Of a stretch of DNA of 64,000 bases, positions 22,738-32,550 are shown one piece after another (the first letter of the stretch is position 1; every line of letters starts with the position of its first letter). The DNA lies in contig CM055098.1 in assembly GCA_029204225.1 (NCBI GenBank), positions 3,161,106 through 3,225,105 on the forward strand, written 5' to 3'. A program made the translations under genes and the position numbers. The DNA is from Diphasiastrum complanatum. Its lineage: Eukaryota > Streptophyta > Lycopodiopsida > Lycopodiales > Lycopodiaceae. A model generated the notes under the pieces. That model searched no databases. It was not told the DNA's origin and saw only the letters and a list, made by a program, of their open reading frames with translations.

Positions 22738-23398
22738 TAGTACCTCGTGGTACCGCTGGTATGGTACCGCCGGTACCATATCAGTGGTACCACCGGTACG
22801 GTACCGCCCTGGGATCCGCGGTACCAGGGCGGTACCATTTTTAATATTTTTTTATTTTTTAATATATTTTTAATAATTTTTTTTTGCATATTAACTACTA
22901 AAAAAGGACAAAAAAAAGGAAAAAAAGGGGGTTCTCAGTACCCTCGGAAATGGTGTTCTCCCCTGCCACGAGCCGCGGCCCGTAGGTGTCCAATAGTCGC
23001 TGCCTGTCGGGGACGGTCATGCTACCACAAGGGGCAGCATTCAAGGTGGTACCATTTTTGGCGCGTGCACCGAGCAGATGGCCTTTAAGGAAAGTGAGGG
23101 ATGCAGCAAACTCGACGAGACAGTATCGGCAGCGCACGATCTTTTGACCGGTCTTGTTGGCCTTGTCGGCAACCTGCCTGACAATGTCTACCTCGTCCCA
23201 CAGACCGGAAAGGTCGGATTGCACCATTGCGATGGAGAAAACTAAGGACAAAGTGCAGATGAAGCGAAAGCTTGAAGGATGGAACGCTGGAAAAAAAACA
23301 ACAGGGTACACTGTTCGAGAGACGCTGAAAATGGGCGAAGACAAGGCGGATCCCGCGGTACCGGGATCCGCGGTACCCAGTACCGCGGGACCTATGAT
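22736..23398. mobile_element. hAT-family copy 3, internally deleted
   Basis: Left block 22736-22840 (GGTACC/GGATCCGCGG palindromes), short interior, and right block 23348-23398 (gatcccgcggtaccgggatccg...cctatgatat). The interior retains only the transposase N-terminus (22946-23227 minus). The small plus-strand gene is absent. Confidence 0.7.
22946..23227 (-). pseudogene. hAT transposase N-terminal fragment (BED finger), copy 3
   Basis: MVQSDLSGLWDEVDIVRQ, then the BED-type finger CRYCLVEFAASL...LKGHLLGA, then RQRLLDTYGPRLVAGENT. Coding similarity ends at ENTISEG, where the deletion junction lies. Confidence 0.75.
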
Positions 23399-23399
23399 A

Positions 23400-23430
<31 letters not shown>

Positions 23431-23506
23431 GGTACCGCGGATCAGTATGGATCCGCTGTACCACAGTGGATCCGCGGATCCTGGTACCGCTGGATCTATG
23501 ATATAT
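23399..23506. repeat. (TA)n and orphan right-end palindrome block
   Basis: TA repeat at about 23396-23422, then a GGATCC-type end (ggtaccgcggatcagtatgg ... cctggtaccgctggatctatgatat). The same end occurs at 29452-29540 and 30673-30762. No interior belongs to it here, so it is a leftover end. Confidence 0.6.
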
Positions 23507-23744
23507 ATATATATCATAGTGGCACGTGGTACCGCCATTATGGTACCGCGGTACCATAATGGTGGTACTGCGGTTATGGTGCCGCCCTCAGACCAGCGGT
23601 ACCAGGGCGGCACCACAATAATAATATTTTTTATTATTATTATCATTATTTTTGAATAGAAAACCCCTTTTAATAGGCTAATTCAGGGTAAAAAATTCAG
23701 GAAAAAAAAGGGTTAGGGTTTAGAAAAAAGGGGTTACCATACAA

Positions 23745-24085
23745 GGGATTGTACTGGGGGCACTGTGGGAGAGCAGACCTTGGGTTCAATGGGAGTGCAA
23801 CATGTGGGGGGGCAGCAAATCCGGACAAGTACACCGTCACATGGGCACTGTGGGAGAGTAGACCACGGACCCAATCGGAGTGTAGCATATGGGGGAGCAG
23901 CAAATCCGGACAGGTACACCGTCACATGGGCACTGTGGGGGAGCAGACCACGGACCCAATCGGAGTGCAGCATGTGGGGGAGCAACAAATCCGGACAAGT
24001 ACACCGTCACATGGGCACTGTGGAGGAGCAAACAACGGACCCAATCGGAGTGCAGCATGTGGGGGAGCAATACATGGGGCAGGTA
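23745..24085 (+). repeat. 85-bp tandem repeat, subterminal in hAT copy 4
   Basis: The phrase gtacaccgtcacatgggc starts at 23829, 23914 and 23999, an exact period of 85 bp. About four units in all are present, each with gagcagaccacggacccaat-type sequence. Confidence 0.9.
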
Positions 24086-24137
24086 CAGTAGCACATGGGA
24101 TCATCAACAAATGCAAATGGGGAAACAGGCTGTGGGG

Positions 24138-24145
24138 TTAAATAG
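24138..24145 (+). promoter_or_regulatory. TATA-like box upstream of small hAT gene, copy 4
   Basis: TTAAATAG followed by GCACTCAC, aligned with 12698 and about 180 bp before the ATG at 24322. A purine-rich leader of repeated gtgagagg/ctgtgaga units fills the space between. Confidence 0.5.
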
Positions 24146-24321
24146 GCACTCACGAGGCAGTGAGAGAGCCAGTGAGAGGCTGTGAGAGAGAGGCATTGTG
24201 AGAGGCTGTGTCACAGACCGAGTGAGAGTCTGTGAGAGGGAGGCTGTGAGAGAGCCAGTGAGAGCCATTGAGAGGCTGTGAGAGGCTGTGAGAGCCAGTG
24301 AGAGAAACAGGGTGTCGTGAG

Positions 24322-24669
24322 ATGGCGGAGTGCATACCACCGAGGCCTGAGGGCAAAGCCAGGAGGAAGCTCGAGGAAGATGTCCGAAGGCACAACGAAA
24401 GGCATCATAAGCAAGAGGCAGACATTCAAGAGATGCTGCGACAGGCTCGGCAGAGAAATTCGGAGCCGGAGCACCCAGCTCCCCCTGTGCCCCCCGCCCC
24501 CATTGTCGAGCTGGATTTGGATGAGCAGATCGGAATGAACTTCACACGGCGGTAGCTCATCATGGTCAGGGAAAGGGCTGCCTGCTATCGTGCTAACCAG
24601 GAGGCAACTCAGGCTAACCGGGAGAACAATGCACCTGACGAGGGCGAGGAGTCAGTGGAGGATCCATAG
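24322..24669 (+). pseudogene. Small charged protein gene of the hAT family, copy 4
   Basis: Reads 115 codons from the conserved ATG to a TAG at 24667, interrupted only by a TAG at 24553-24555 where copy 2 reads CAG. Layout: charged helix (RRKLEEDVRRHNERH, EADIQEMLRQ), proline-rich linker, conserved ELDLDEQIGMNFTRR, second helix (LIMVRERAA), acidic end (DEGEESVEDP). The two copies are broken by different nonsense mutations within two codons of each other, so the ancestral frame was continuous. Function unknown. The convergent arrangement with the transposase suggests an accessory factor, but I have no homology support. Confidence 0.6.
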
Positions 24670-25167
24670 GATGTTTAGAATAGATGGGGTCTAGCCGTAT
24701 GTGGCTGACTATTGTTATGTGATTTTCGGAAGTAGATGAGGTAGCATTTAGTGTCTAACATAGTGTAAAGAACAGCCCCAACCGTATATGGCGGGAATAC
24801 GTATTGTAATTTTGATACATCTGATGAATTAATGTACGGTGTGTTTTTTGTGCAATGTGTGCCTTGTGCATTGCAATGTAATATGTGTGTTTATGAAATG
24901 CTATAAAGGGGGTTGTATTTCTGTGTTGTGCATCTGCTATCAATCTCTGCAGTTGAAACTAATTGTAATTACACACATACCATTCGAAATAAAATTGAAA
25001 ACAGAGCATAACAATTACAAATCGACAAATACAAAATGTGCAGCAAATAACGTACGTCCAACACTGAATATAATATGGAAAATGGTCTGAATACAGTGTT
25101 CGACCATCTGGCCGCCAGACATGGAACATGATATCAAACTGCTAAAAATAAAATAACAGAGCTACAA
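24670..25167. other. Spacer between convergent genes of hAT copy 4
   Basis: Non-coding and AT-rich. The phrase ccgtatgtggctgac recurs in altered form as ccgtatatggcggga about 90 bp later. Likely 3' untranslated and terminator sequence of both genes. Confidence 0.45.
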
Positions 25168-28100
25168 TCAATGCTCTGGCTCTAACTCAGACGAATGCTC
25201 CGGAGACAACTCAGGGCCACAAGCTGACTCTCACAACTGATATATATGCCTGTCTGGAACTGTCATGGGCTGTGTATCCGACGGGGAAGACTCGTCATCC
25301 TCATCCTCCCAATCTGCCTCCGCAACAGCCCCCAAGCAAGCTAAACCAACAACACCTGCTGCAGCTGGCTGTAATACTGCACCTCTACCTGCAACTGGAG
25401 CCCTGCGAGGTCGTCCTCTCTTCCCTGGCTGTTTCTCTACCCTGCCTTTCTTGTTTGGTGCACCCTTGGGCCTTCCTAGCCTCTTGCGGACGACGGGAGC
25501 CGTCAATGCCTCATCACCCCCATGCAGATCACCAAGCTGGCTAGGCTGGGCCCAAGCTGCGGCCGGCTGGGATAGAGAAGCCAAAGATGGGTGTCCCTGT
25601 GCAACTGATTGTGGAGGATAGGTCCGTGGAGTGTGTGCCCGTGGGCCTCCTGCTGGTGGAGGAACTGGCTGTGGAGGGGCCGTCCCCGCAGGAGGCAAGT
25701 ACAGCGACGATAAGTACTGAAAGGGGCGCTGCGGTGGTTGGTACTGGTACATCCTGGGTGCTGCCAAAGGAGGAGCCGGTGCCGTCGGTGCTGCCAAGGG
25801 AGGAGGATGCGTTGTGGGTGCTGCCACTGGAGGAGCCACTGTGGATGTGGGCGCTGCAAGAGAAAATTTGGGCACATATGGTGGCTTGCCATGGAGACCT
25901 GCTGCTGCAAAAGTGGATGGCGATGGACGGGCTGCAGGCCTCAATGCCATCGGTAGCACTAGAGGTGCTGTGCGGCGCACATATACCCTCTGAGGAACTG
26001 GAGGAACTGCAGGCACCTCGTGTAGCTGCTTTGGATGAGACTCTGTGTAAGGCATGCTGGCTAGAGAGGATGGGGGCACCCTGACGCTCGGCATCTGCTG
26101 GGCCTCTGAATCCAACTCTGCAATCAAGTTGTCCAGTTGGGCATCCGAATAGAAATGCTCTGGGCTCTAGGACTCATCATGTGCACCATCCTCTGGATCA
26201 TCCCGTGCCTCATCCTGTGCACCATGCGGACCCTGCATGGCCTCCCAATCAGTACAATCAAAGTCATCTGGTGACTCCTCTGGTGTGCTGTCGTAGAAAT
26301 GCCCATGACTCTGTGATGCACGCATCCAAGCAGCTACGGAAGGTAAGCCCAAATCACTCTGCCCCCTATCAAGAGCCTCCTCCATCATATCAACATAAGA
26401 AGGTATGCCACTGCCCCCCCCCCTGTGTGCCTTGCCTGTCTCCCGGTATGATCTGTGGCATGTGACCCACCTCTACCACGTGATGCACCTGTGAACCCTG
26501 TTCTAGGCGTGTGCCCAACACCTGTATCATATGCCTCATCCCTCTCTGATCTGGCGAACACAACCCAAATGGGCTCATCCTCATGTTGATCATCCTCTTA
26601 CACTGGCTCATCTACCTCGTACAATGGAGGCTCTCTGTGCTCCAGCCCAAGCTCTCTCTCTCTCATCTCGGCAAGCTCCCTCTCTCTCTCTGCCATAAGT
26701 TGTGTGCCCAGGTCATCTGCAGGCATGAGATGGGTGCTGTCCGTAGGCAAGTCACCTGGCGCTCCAAATCTGATATCTTCGTCTGCAAGGTTAAAAATTT
26801 GCTTGTCAAAGAGACAATTTGATCAAGAAACGAAACCAGCGTATAAGTCGTCAACCAACATGCTCTGGGAGAATAACTAATCACCTGCAATGCGCTCGTA
26901 ATGGTCGAAAGTCTCTTGGCCAGGCGTGCGTTGGTGCTACAGACAACCAACCGCTCTAACTGACTCACTGACAGCATGTTTCTTCTCTTCGTGTGAATGA
27001 GTGCCCATGTGATCCAATTGCGCTCACACACGGAGGCAGCGCAGTCCTGTGGTACGTGCATTGAAATGCTTCATCACATTTGCACGGGTGGAACGTCAAC
27101 GAAACACAGCAATGGAGGATAAAATGAGATGCATACTTGAGAAAGGACACGCACTGCAAGACGCTGTATAGATGGATATGTGCTACCGAACATGGTCCAC
27201 CAGATAATGGGAAGCTGCCTCCTCTCTGGATCCTGAGCAGCCGGGTGGCCGAACGTGCCCATGCCGAAACGAAATGCAGCAAGCTCCTCCATGTGCCTGA
27301 GAGGATCCAAATCTATGTGTGGACCCACTCTGTGAATGTACTGAAGCCAATCGGCCTCGAGCTCCCTGTCTACGATTTGTATCGGAGAGAGGAAGAGGGG
27401 ATGCGGTATGTGTGCAACGCTGTGGATACTCTTCTGGAAGTAGTTCCACCGCATCTCCCAGATGAACTTCTCACCGTGGAAGAAAAGTGCTCCCCATCCT
27501 CAGTGTGCTGAAACGTACTGGCACACCAAAGATCAATGGCAACCATTTGTAGAAGTTGTGCCCTGCACCTGATCAAACGGTCGATGACCACCAAGTCGAA
27601 TGCAAAGCGTGTGGGGGCTGGCTTCTTGAGGTCCAACTGGTTGAACACCCGGAACATGAGGGCCTCACAGACGATGGCTCTAACCCAAGGAAGTGCACCT
27701 ATGTCCCCCATCAGAAGGTCTATGTCGTGCGCTGCACAAGGGGTATGAACAATGTGAGGGAACTCGGCCTCTAGAAGTACACCATCTGAATGCAATTCGT
27801 GGCATTGTCCATCACCAGCGTGACGACATGCTGTGGGCCTGTGGACAGGATGGAAGACCTGATGACTTTGCAGATATGAGTCTCCCCCCCCTGCTGCAAT
27901 CCACTGCCCTCAAAAACTGTGTGCTCATGTAGCTGGAGACCAATATGTTGAGGATCGGCCTCCTCCTGACATCAATCCAGCCATCGGACATGATGCTGCA
28001 ACCATAAGTGGCCCAGTGGCGACGTAGAGGCTCCATCTCTCTAGACAATGACTCGACCCTATCCCTCAGCATGTGTGTGCGGACAACCTCTAAACTAGGG

Positions 28101-29128
28101 ACTCTCCAGCTAGGGCTGACAGATTGTGCAAGGCGGAAGGCCCTTCTGAAGGGCTCGGAGTCGGTGATGGCAAATGGAAGGTTCAGCTCATAAATCAGGC
28201 TGGCCACGGCCTCTCTATCCATGTACGGCTGATGCGCGCCGCGACTGCTCTGCTGCCTAAGAACTCTCCCAGCTGGGCGACGGGTAGCGGACCTCCAGCA
28301 CGGTGCACCGAACGTGACGGGAATGGATAATGACGCGACAGGCTGGGCATTAGTGGATGCATCAGGTGTAGATGTGGAATGGGGAGAGTGGGATGCACTG
28401 GCCGGGATGGGTGCAGCAGCATAAGTGGGGTACACTGGTGAAGGGTGGACATCTGGCATGGGATACGAAAACTGCTGCGTAGGGAGGTCATCCGGATGTG
28501 AAGGGAGGGAGAAAGGGATCTCCTCAACATCCTGGAAGGCCTCGTCACTGGCATCCGGGCCCTGCTGTTGCTCGGGAGGCGGAGAGTCCATGAGAAAGTC
28601 GTAAACTGGGGGAGTGCGAGCAACAGTAGGTGGTGGTGGAACCACAGTGGCAACTGGCGGACGCGGTGGGACAGGATCCACCGGGATGGGTGCAGATGGG
28701 GGTGCGTGAGGCAGAACTGTCTGAGGGGGTCGAGGGGCAAAGGGACTGGACGAGGATGCACTCCCTCTCCTCGTGCGTGCCAGCCAAGCAGGCAGCATCT
28801 CGGGGTCAACCACGTAAGGAGCGGTGCAAAACCGAAGAACACCCTCCGAAATGGTGTTCTCCCCCGCCACAAGACGTGGCCCGTAGGTATCCAAAAGTCG
28901 CTGCCTGATGGGAACGGACATGCTGGCACAGGGGGCAACATTCAGTGTGCCACCATCTCTCGCGCGTGCGCCAAGTAGGTGGCCTTTAAGGCGAGTGAGG
29001 GTGGCAACGAACTCGGTCAGGCAATATCGACAGCGCACGATCCTTGCACCGGACTTGTTAGACTTGTCGGGAACCCGCCAGACAATGTCCACCTCGTCCC
29101 ACAAATCGGCAAGGTTGGAATGCACCAT
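25168..29128 (-). pseudogene. hAT transposase (BED, DUF659, C-terminal dimerisation, AT hooks)
   Basis: Start is MVHSNLADLWDEVDIV at 29128, conserved among copies. In order: BED-type finger (CRYCLTEFVATLTRLKGHLL, about 29050-28980), a proline-rich disordered stretch, DUF659 core (WATYGCSIMSDGWIDVRRRP, near 28030-27960), VMDNATN near 27800, TPCAAHDIDLL near 27730, WWTMFGSTYPSIQRLAVRVL near 27150, an intron about 27055-27137, and the dimerisation end (CERNWITWALIHTKRR, near 27020). A second intron (GTGATTAG...TTGCAG, about 26792-26885) leads to a coil, a long proline/alanine-rich extension, two AT-hook-like motifs (RLGRPKGAPNKK, KRGRPRRAP; 25400-25490) and an acidic tail. A G8 tract near 27885 and another indel near 27800 break the frame. 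The enzyme would cut and paste the element. Confidence 0.8.
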
Positions 29129-29451
29129 CTCTGTAGAAAGGACTGGGAAAAGAAGGCAGAGATCTCTGTGGGTGAGATAGGAGTCGGAAGGCTTGAAAAA
29201 ACCACAGTAAAGGCCGAAATAGCAATAGCAGGGGCGGACGTGATCAGTGCAATGCGCAGACAGCCGGGAGGGCGCGGACAGTAGGGCGATGGGCATACAA
29301 CAGAGAGGGCGCGGACAGCAAGGAGGGCGCGAACAGTAGGGCGACAGGCAGGCAGAGAGATGAAGCGAGGGGGGGGGGGATTAGGTTAAAAAAATATATA
29401 GTAACATATGAAATATTAAAAAATATTATATATTAAAAACATAAATATATT

Positions 29452-29536
29452 GTGGTACCGCAGATCAGTATGGATCCGCGGTACCACACTGGATCCGCGG
29501 TACTGGGATCCGCGGATCTTGGTACCGCTGGATCTA

Positions 29537-29591
<55 letters not shown>

Positions 29592-29655
29592 TATGGATCC
29601 GCGGTAGCACAGTGGATCCGCAGTACTGGGATCCGCGGATCCCGGTACCGCTATG
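29452..29655. repeat. Right end of copy 4, (TA)n and orphan end block
   Basis: ggtaccgcagatcagtatgg through ctggatctatgatat at 29452-29540, then about 50 bp of TA to 29588. A second GGATCC-type end copy at 29589-29652 (tatggatccgcggtagcac, gatcccggtaccgct) then abuts copy 5. Confidence 0.7.
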
Positions 29656-30762
29656 AAGCGAGGGGGGGGGAATTAGGTTAAAAAAAAATATAGTAGTGGA
29701 GGGGGGACATCTGGCATGGGATACGAAAACTGCTGGCTACGGTGGTCATCCGGATGGGAAGGGAGGGAGGAAGGGATCTCCTCAACATCCTGGAAGGCCT
29801 CGTCACTGGCATCCGGGGCCTGCTCCTGCTCGGGTGGCGGAGAGTCCATGAGAAAGTCGTAAACTGGGGGAGTGCGAGCAACAATAGGTGGTGGTGGAAC
29901 CGTAGTGGCAACTGGTGGACGCGATGGGACGCACCAAAATGGGTGCAGATGGGGGTGCGTGTGGCAGAACTGTCTGAGGGGGATGAGGGGCAAAGGGACT
30001 GGACGAGGATGCACTCCCTCTCCTCGTGCGTGCCAGCCAAGCAGGCAGCAACTCGGGGTCAACCACGTAAGGAGCGGTGCAAAACCGAAGAACACCCTCC
30101 GAAATGGTGTTCTCCCGCGCCACAAGACGTGGCCCGTAGGTATCCAAAAGTCGCTGCCTGACGAGAACAGACATGCTGGCACAGGGGGCCGCATTCAGTG
30201 TGCCACCATCTTTGGCGCGTGCGCCGAGTAGGTGGCCTTTAAGGCAAGTGAGGGTGGCAACGAACTCGGCCAGGCAATATCGACAGCGCACGATCTTTGC
30301 ACCGGACTTGTTGGACTTCTCGGGAACCCGCCTGACAATGTCCACCTCGTCCTATAGATCGGCAAGGTTGGATTGCACCATCTTTGTAGAAGGAACTGAG
30401 GAAAGAAGGCAGAGATCTCTGTGTGTGCGATAGGAGTCGGAAGGCTGGAAAAAACCACAACAAAGGCCGTAATAGCAATAGCAGGGGAGGACGCGATCAG
30501 TGCAACGTGAAGACAATATGATGGCGAGGAGTAGGAATACAACAGAGAGGGCGCGGACAGCAAGGCGATGGGCAGGGAGAGAGATGAAGCGAGGGGGGGG
30601 ATTAGGTTAAAAAAATATATATTAATATATTAAATAGTAAAAAATATTATATATTAAAAAATAATAAAAATTGTGGTACCGCGGATCAGTATGGATCCGC
30701 GGTACCACAGTGGATCCGCGGTACTGGGATCCGCGGATCCTGGTACCGCTGGATCTATGATA
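29653..30762. mobile_element. hAT-family copy 5, truncated
   Basis: It lacks a left end and the small gene. The interior is the 5' part of the transposase (29700-30381 minus). The right end block 30673-30762 (ggtaccgcggatcagtatgg ... ctggatctatgatatat) is followed by ordinary host intron sequence. It marks the right limit of the cluster. Confidence 0.7.
29700..30381 (-). pseudogene. hAT transposase N-terminal fragment, copy 5
   Basis: Begins at ATG 30381 (MVQSNLADL, then DEVDIVRRVPEKSNKSG) and keeps the BED-type finger (CRYCLAEFVATLTCLKGHLL), the RQRLLDTYGP segment and part of the proline-rich region (to FSYPMPDV). It is cut at about 29700. The core and dimerisation domains are absent. Closer to copy 4 (SNKSG, EFVATL) than to copies 2 and 3 (ANKTG, EFAASL), so at least two subfamilies are present. 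Confidence 0.75.
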
Positions 30763-30885
30763 TATATTTATCAACAACAATCAAACAATCATGAGCTTTC
30801 ATAGAGACACAAAATTCAAATTTTTCAGAGTGATCTCAAATAGTGACACCAAATATTCTAAAACATTCTACAAGCAAGAGCGTAC

Positions 30886-30971
30886 CTCTCTTATTAAGAG
30901 ACAATTGAACCATCGAAAGGCGAACTGAAGATACTCTAAACTCTGCTCTTCCAAATGTTTTGATACCGGCT
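30886..30971 (-). CDS. TBC RabGAP gene, exon E
   Basis: Minus-strand exon with acceptor ATTGTAG (30972 side) and donor GTACGC (30885 side). It carries two bases (AG) completing a split Glu codon and then 28 codons: PVSKHLEEQSLEYLQFAF, RWFNCLLIRE. This is the conserved TBC segment EYLQFAFRW..LL.RE. Phase matches exon D upstream (ends G) and exon F downstream (phase 0). The following intron is about 19.6 kb because it contains the whole hAT cluster. Confidence 0.92.
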
Positions 30972-31217
30972 CTACAATAATGAAGAAATCATTCCACTTA
31001 CAATGGTAGAAATGCATCAAGCTATAACAACCATTTTCTTTTTCATCCTTGTGAGGTTGCATCACCTTCATTTGTTTTATTTCCAACCATACTAAAATCT
31101 TAGAAAATACGTGAGTTAATCCAAAAGCCCAGGGTCCAAGCATCTGCATATTCATACTAAGTTGGAGTGCAACTGAAGTTGAAAGCACTACTTTGACAGC
31201 CATAAGTTGGCAGGTTT

Positions 31218-31294
<77 letters not shown>
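30972..31294 (-). other. Short host intron with (CT)n at its 5' splice site
   Basis: Intron of about 323 bp. On the gene strand it begins G|GTCTCTCT and is alternating CT for roughly 80 bp (31215-31293) before unique sequence. The donor dinucleotide GT is thus the first step of the microsatellite and lacks the usual AAGT extension. Confidence 0.8.
31215..31293. repeat. (GA/CT)n microsatellite
   Basis: Nearly uninterrupted alternating ag on the plus strand with a single aaag interruption near 31232. Confidence 0.95.
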
Positions 31295-31295
<1 letters not shown>

Positions 31296-31566
31296 ATCGA
31301 TGCGTCGGACCAGCTCCTTCAACTTGAAAACAAGCCGCTGAATACCAGGCTGTGCAAAGGTATAGTGGTCTTGGATTCCATCTAAAAGCTTTGAAAGGCA
31401 CCAGTAACAATCTGCTTCTACATGTTGAAGCTTTTCTTTGGAAAGCTTTGCAATCATCCAATTCTCCATATCTCCTCCAAAATGCTCTGATAAAAATACA
31501 ATGAGAAATGGTGTAGCTAAATCATTTATGCCTTGCACATATCCACTTGCTGGATGACGGATAGCC
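31295..31566 (-). CDS. TBC RabGAP gene, exon D (TBC core)
   Basis: Acceptor TTTTGCAG (31567 side). The first base completes the Trp codon begun in exon C, then 90 codons follow, then one base of the Glu codon finished by exon E. It encodes AIRHPASGYVQGINDLATPF, which contains the YxQ glutamine finger of TBC GAPs, then HVEADCYWCLSKLLDGIQ, DHYTFAQPGIQRLVFKLKEL and VRRID. Sequence and length fit plant Gyp1/TBC1D22-type proteins. The frame is fully open, so this is probably a working gene. Confidence 0.95.
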
Positions 31567-31758
31567 CTGCAAAATATTGTGCAAACACTTCACATTTTGA
31601 AACTTGAAAAAGGTCCAAGCTCAATTATGATGCTAGAAGTAAGAATGCATCATGATTCAAAGCCCTTCGAATTGATTTGCGATTCAATTTCAAACTTTCA
31701 GAAGATCCTTTTTTTAATAATTTTTATTATTCTTCTCACAATCTATTCAAAATTTCAG

Positions 31759-31800
<42 letters not shown>

Positions 31801-32225
31801 ATTTTGAATATTCTTGCAGTAGAACGGTTCCAATTTTGAAACAAAAACATTTGAATCAATTTCAATCATGATTTGAATGGACTCAATTCAAATTGACTTG
31901 TTAACTATGCAAAAGACATTAACAAGAATAAATAACTGCATAGGATAAACTCAAGGAAGAGAAAATTATTTGACAATGATTCTGTTGGACATAGTGACAC
32001 TATACAAAATCCTCTCAGAATGTATACACTCAATGAAATTTATATGCTAGCATGAGAAAATCCCAAAATTTAAGAGTAACAATTAGGGTGTAATATCAGC
32101 TGGAAACTTGATGAACTTTTCATCAAATTCCAAGCGCTTTTCTCTTGATATCTGACGAAGATCTTCCTCTTATTTTTCGCCCAATTAGATGCTGACTTCG
32201 GGCTGAGTAGAATACCAGGAATTTG
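31567..32225 (-). other. Host intron with GATTC-rich block and poly(A) tract
   Basis: 31640-31900 is dense in gattcaa/gaatc motifs in both orientations and holds an A-tract at 31759-31797. It may be a small degenerate transposon end. Nothing coding is seen. Confidence 0.4.
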
Positions 32226-32514
32226 CTAACATAGATGATGCAGATCACATGATAATTTCCTGCAGTTGGCTAAGGAACTTGCTGAGAAATAGTCTTGCTT
32301 TAGGCCCACTCCAGATGTACTTTTTCCGACGTGAACCTGGAGTGGTTTTGGCAGAATTAGATCTATAAATTGCTTGGATTCTTTCCAAGAGATCTGCCTG
32401 CACAATCTGCTCGCAAACTTCACATGCAACCATGAGCATGTATTCAAACAACAAAAAATTAGCCTGATTGTTGTTGATCACCACATACATGGGATCAATC
32501 ACGAATCCAGCCAC
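32226..32514 (-). pseudogene. Unrecognised internal frame of an LTR element
   Basis: An 89-codon minus-strand frame starting MAGFVIDPMYVVINNNQ, with basic SRRKKYIWSG later. It lies directly downstream of a primer site and LTR (32551-32920), so position suggests gag-type sequence. I see no Gag core or zinc knuckle. Confidence 0.3.
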
Positions 32515-32550
32515 CTTTTACTAGAAGATCACAACCTCTAGAACCATGCT

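Larger units (their letters stand above)
23516..29540. mobile_element. hAT-family copy 4, longest two-gene copy (about 6 kb)
   Basis: Left palindrome block 23516-23620, right block 29452-29540, with TA tracts at both outer edges. Interior order: 85-bp minisatellite, TATA, small plus-strand gene (24322-24669), spacer, minus-strand transposase (25168-29128). hAT elements normally carry one gene, so the second is notable. An 8-bp target duplication, usual for hAT, cannot be defined because both flanks are TA repeats. Confidence 0.7.

Noticed and set aside
23745-24085. CRISPR-like array
   Set aside because: The 85-bp units are directly abutting with no unique spacers, and the setting is eukaryotic.
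31188-31461. Long Ser-Leu repeat proteins and Arg-Glu repeat proteins read from (GA/CT)n tracts (also 34453-34683, 52200-52478, 60713-61190)
   Set aside because: They are translations of dinucleotide repeats extending from real exons or LINE tails, not genes.
32226-32514. Additional exon of the TBC gene
   Set aside because: No TBC or Gyp1 motif, no fitting splice sites, and it directly follows an LTR and primer site. The known exons already join in phase without it.
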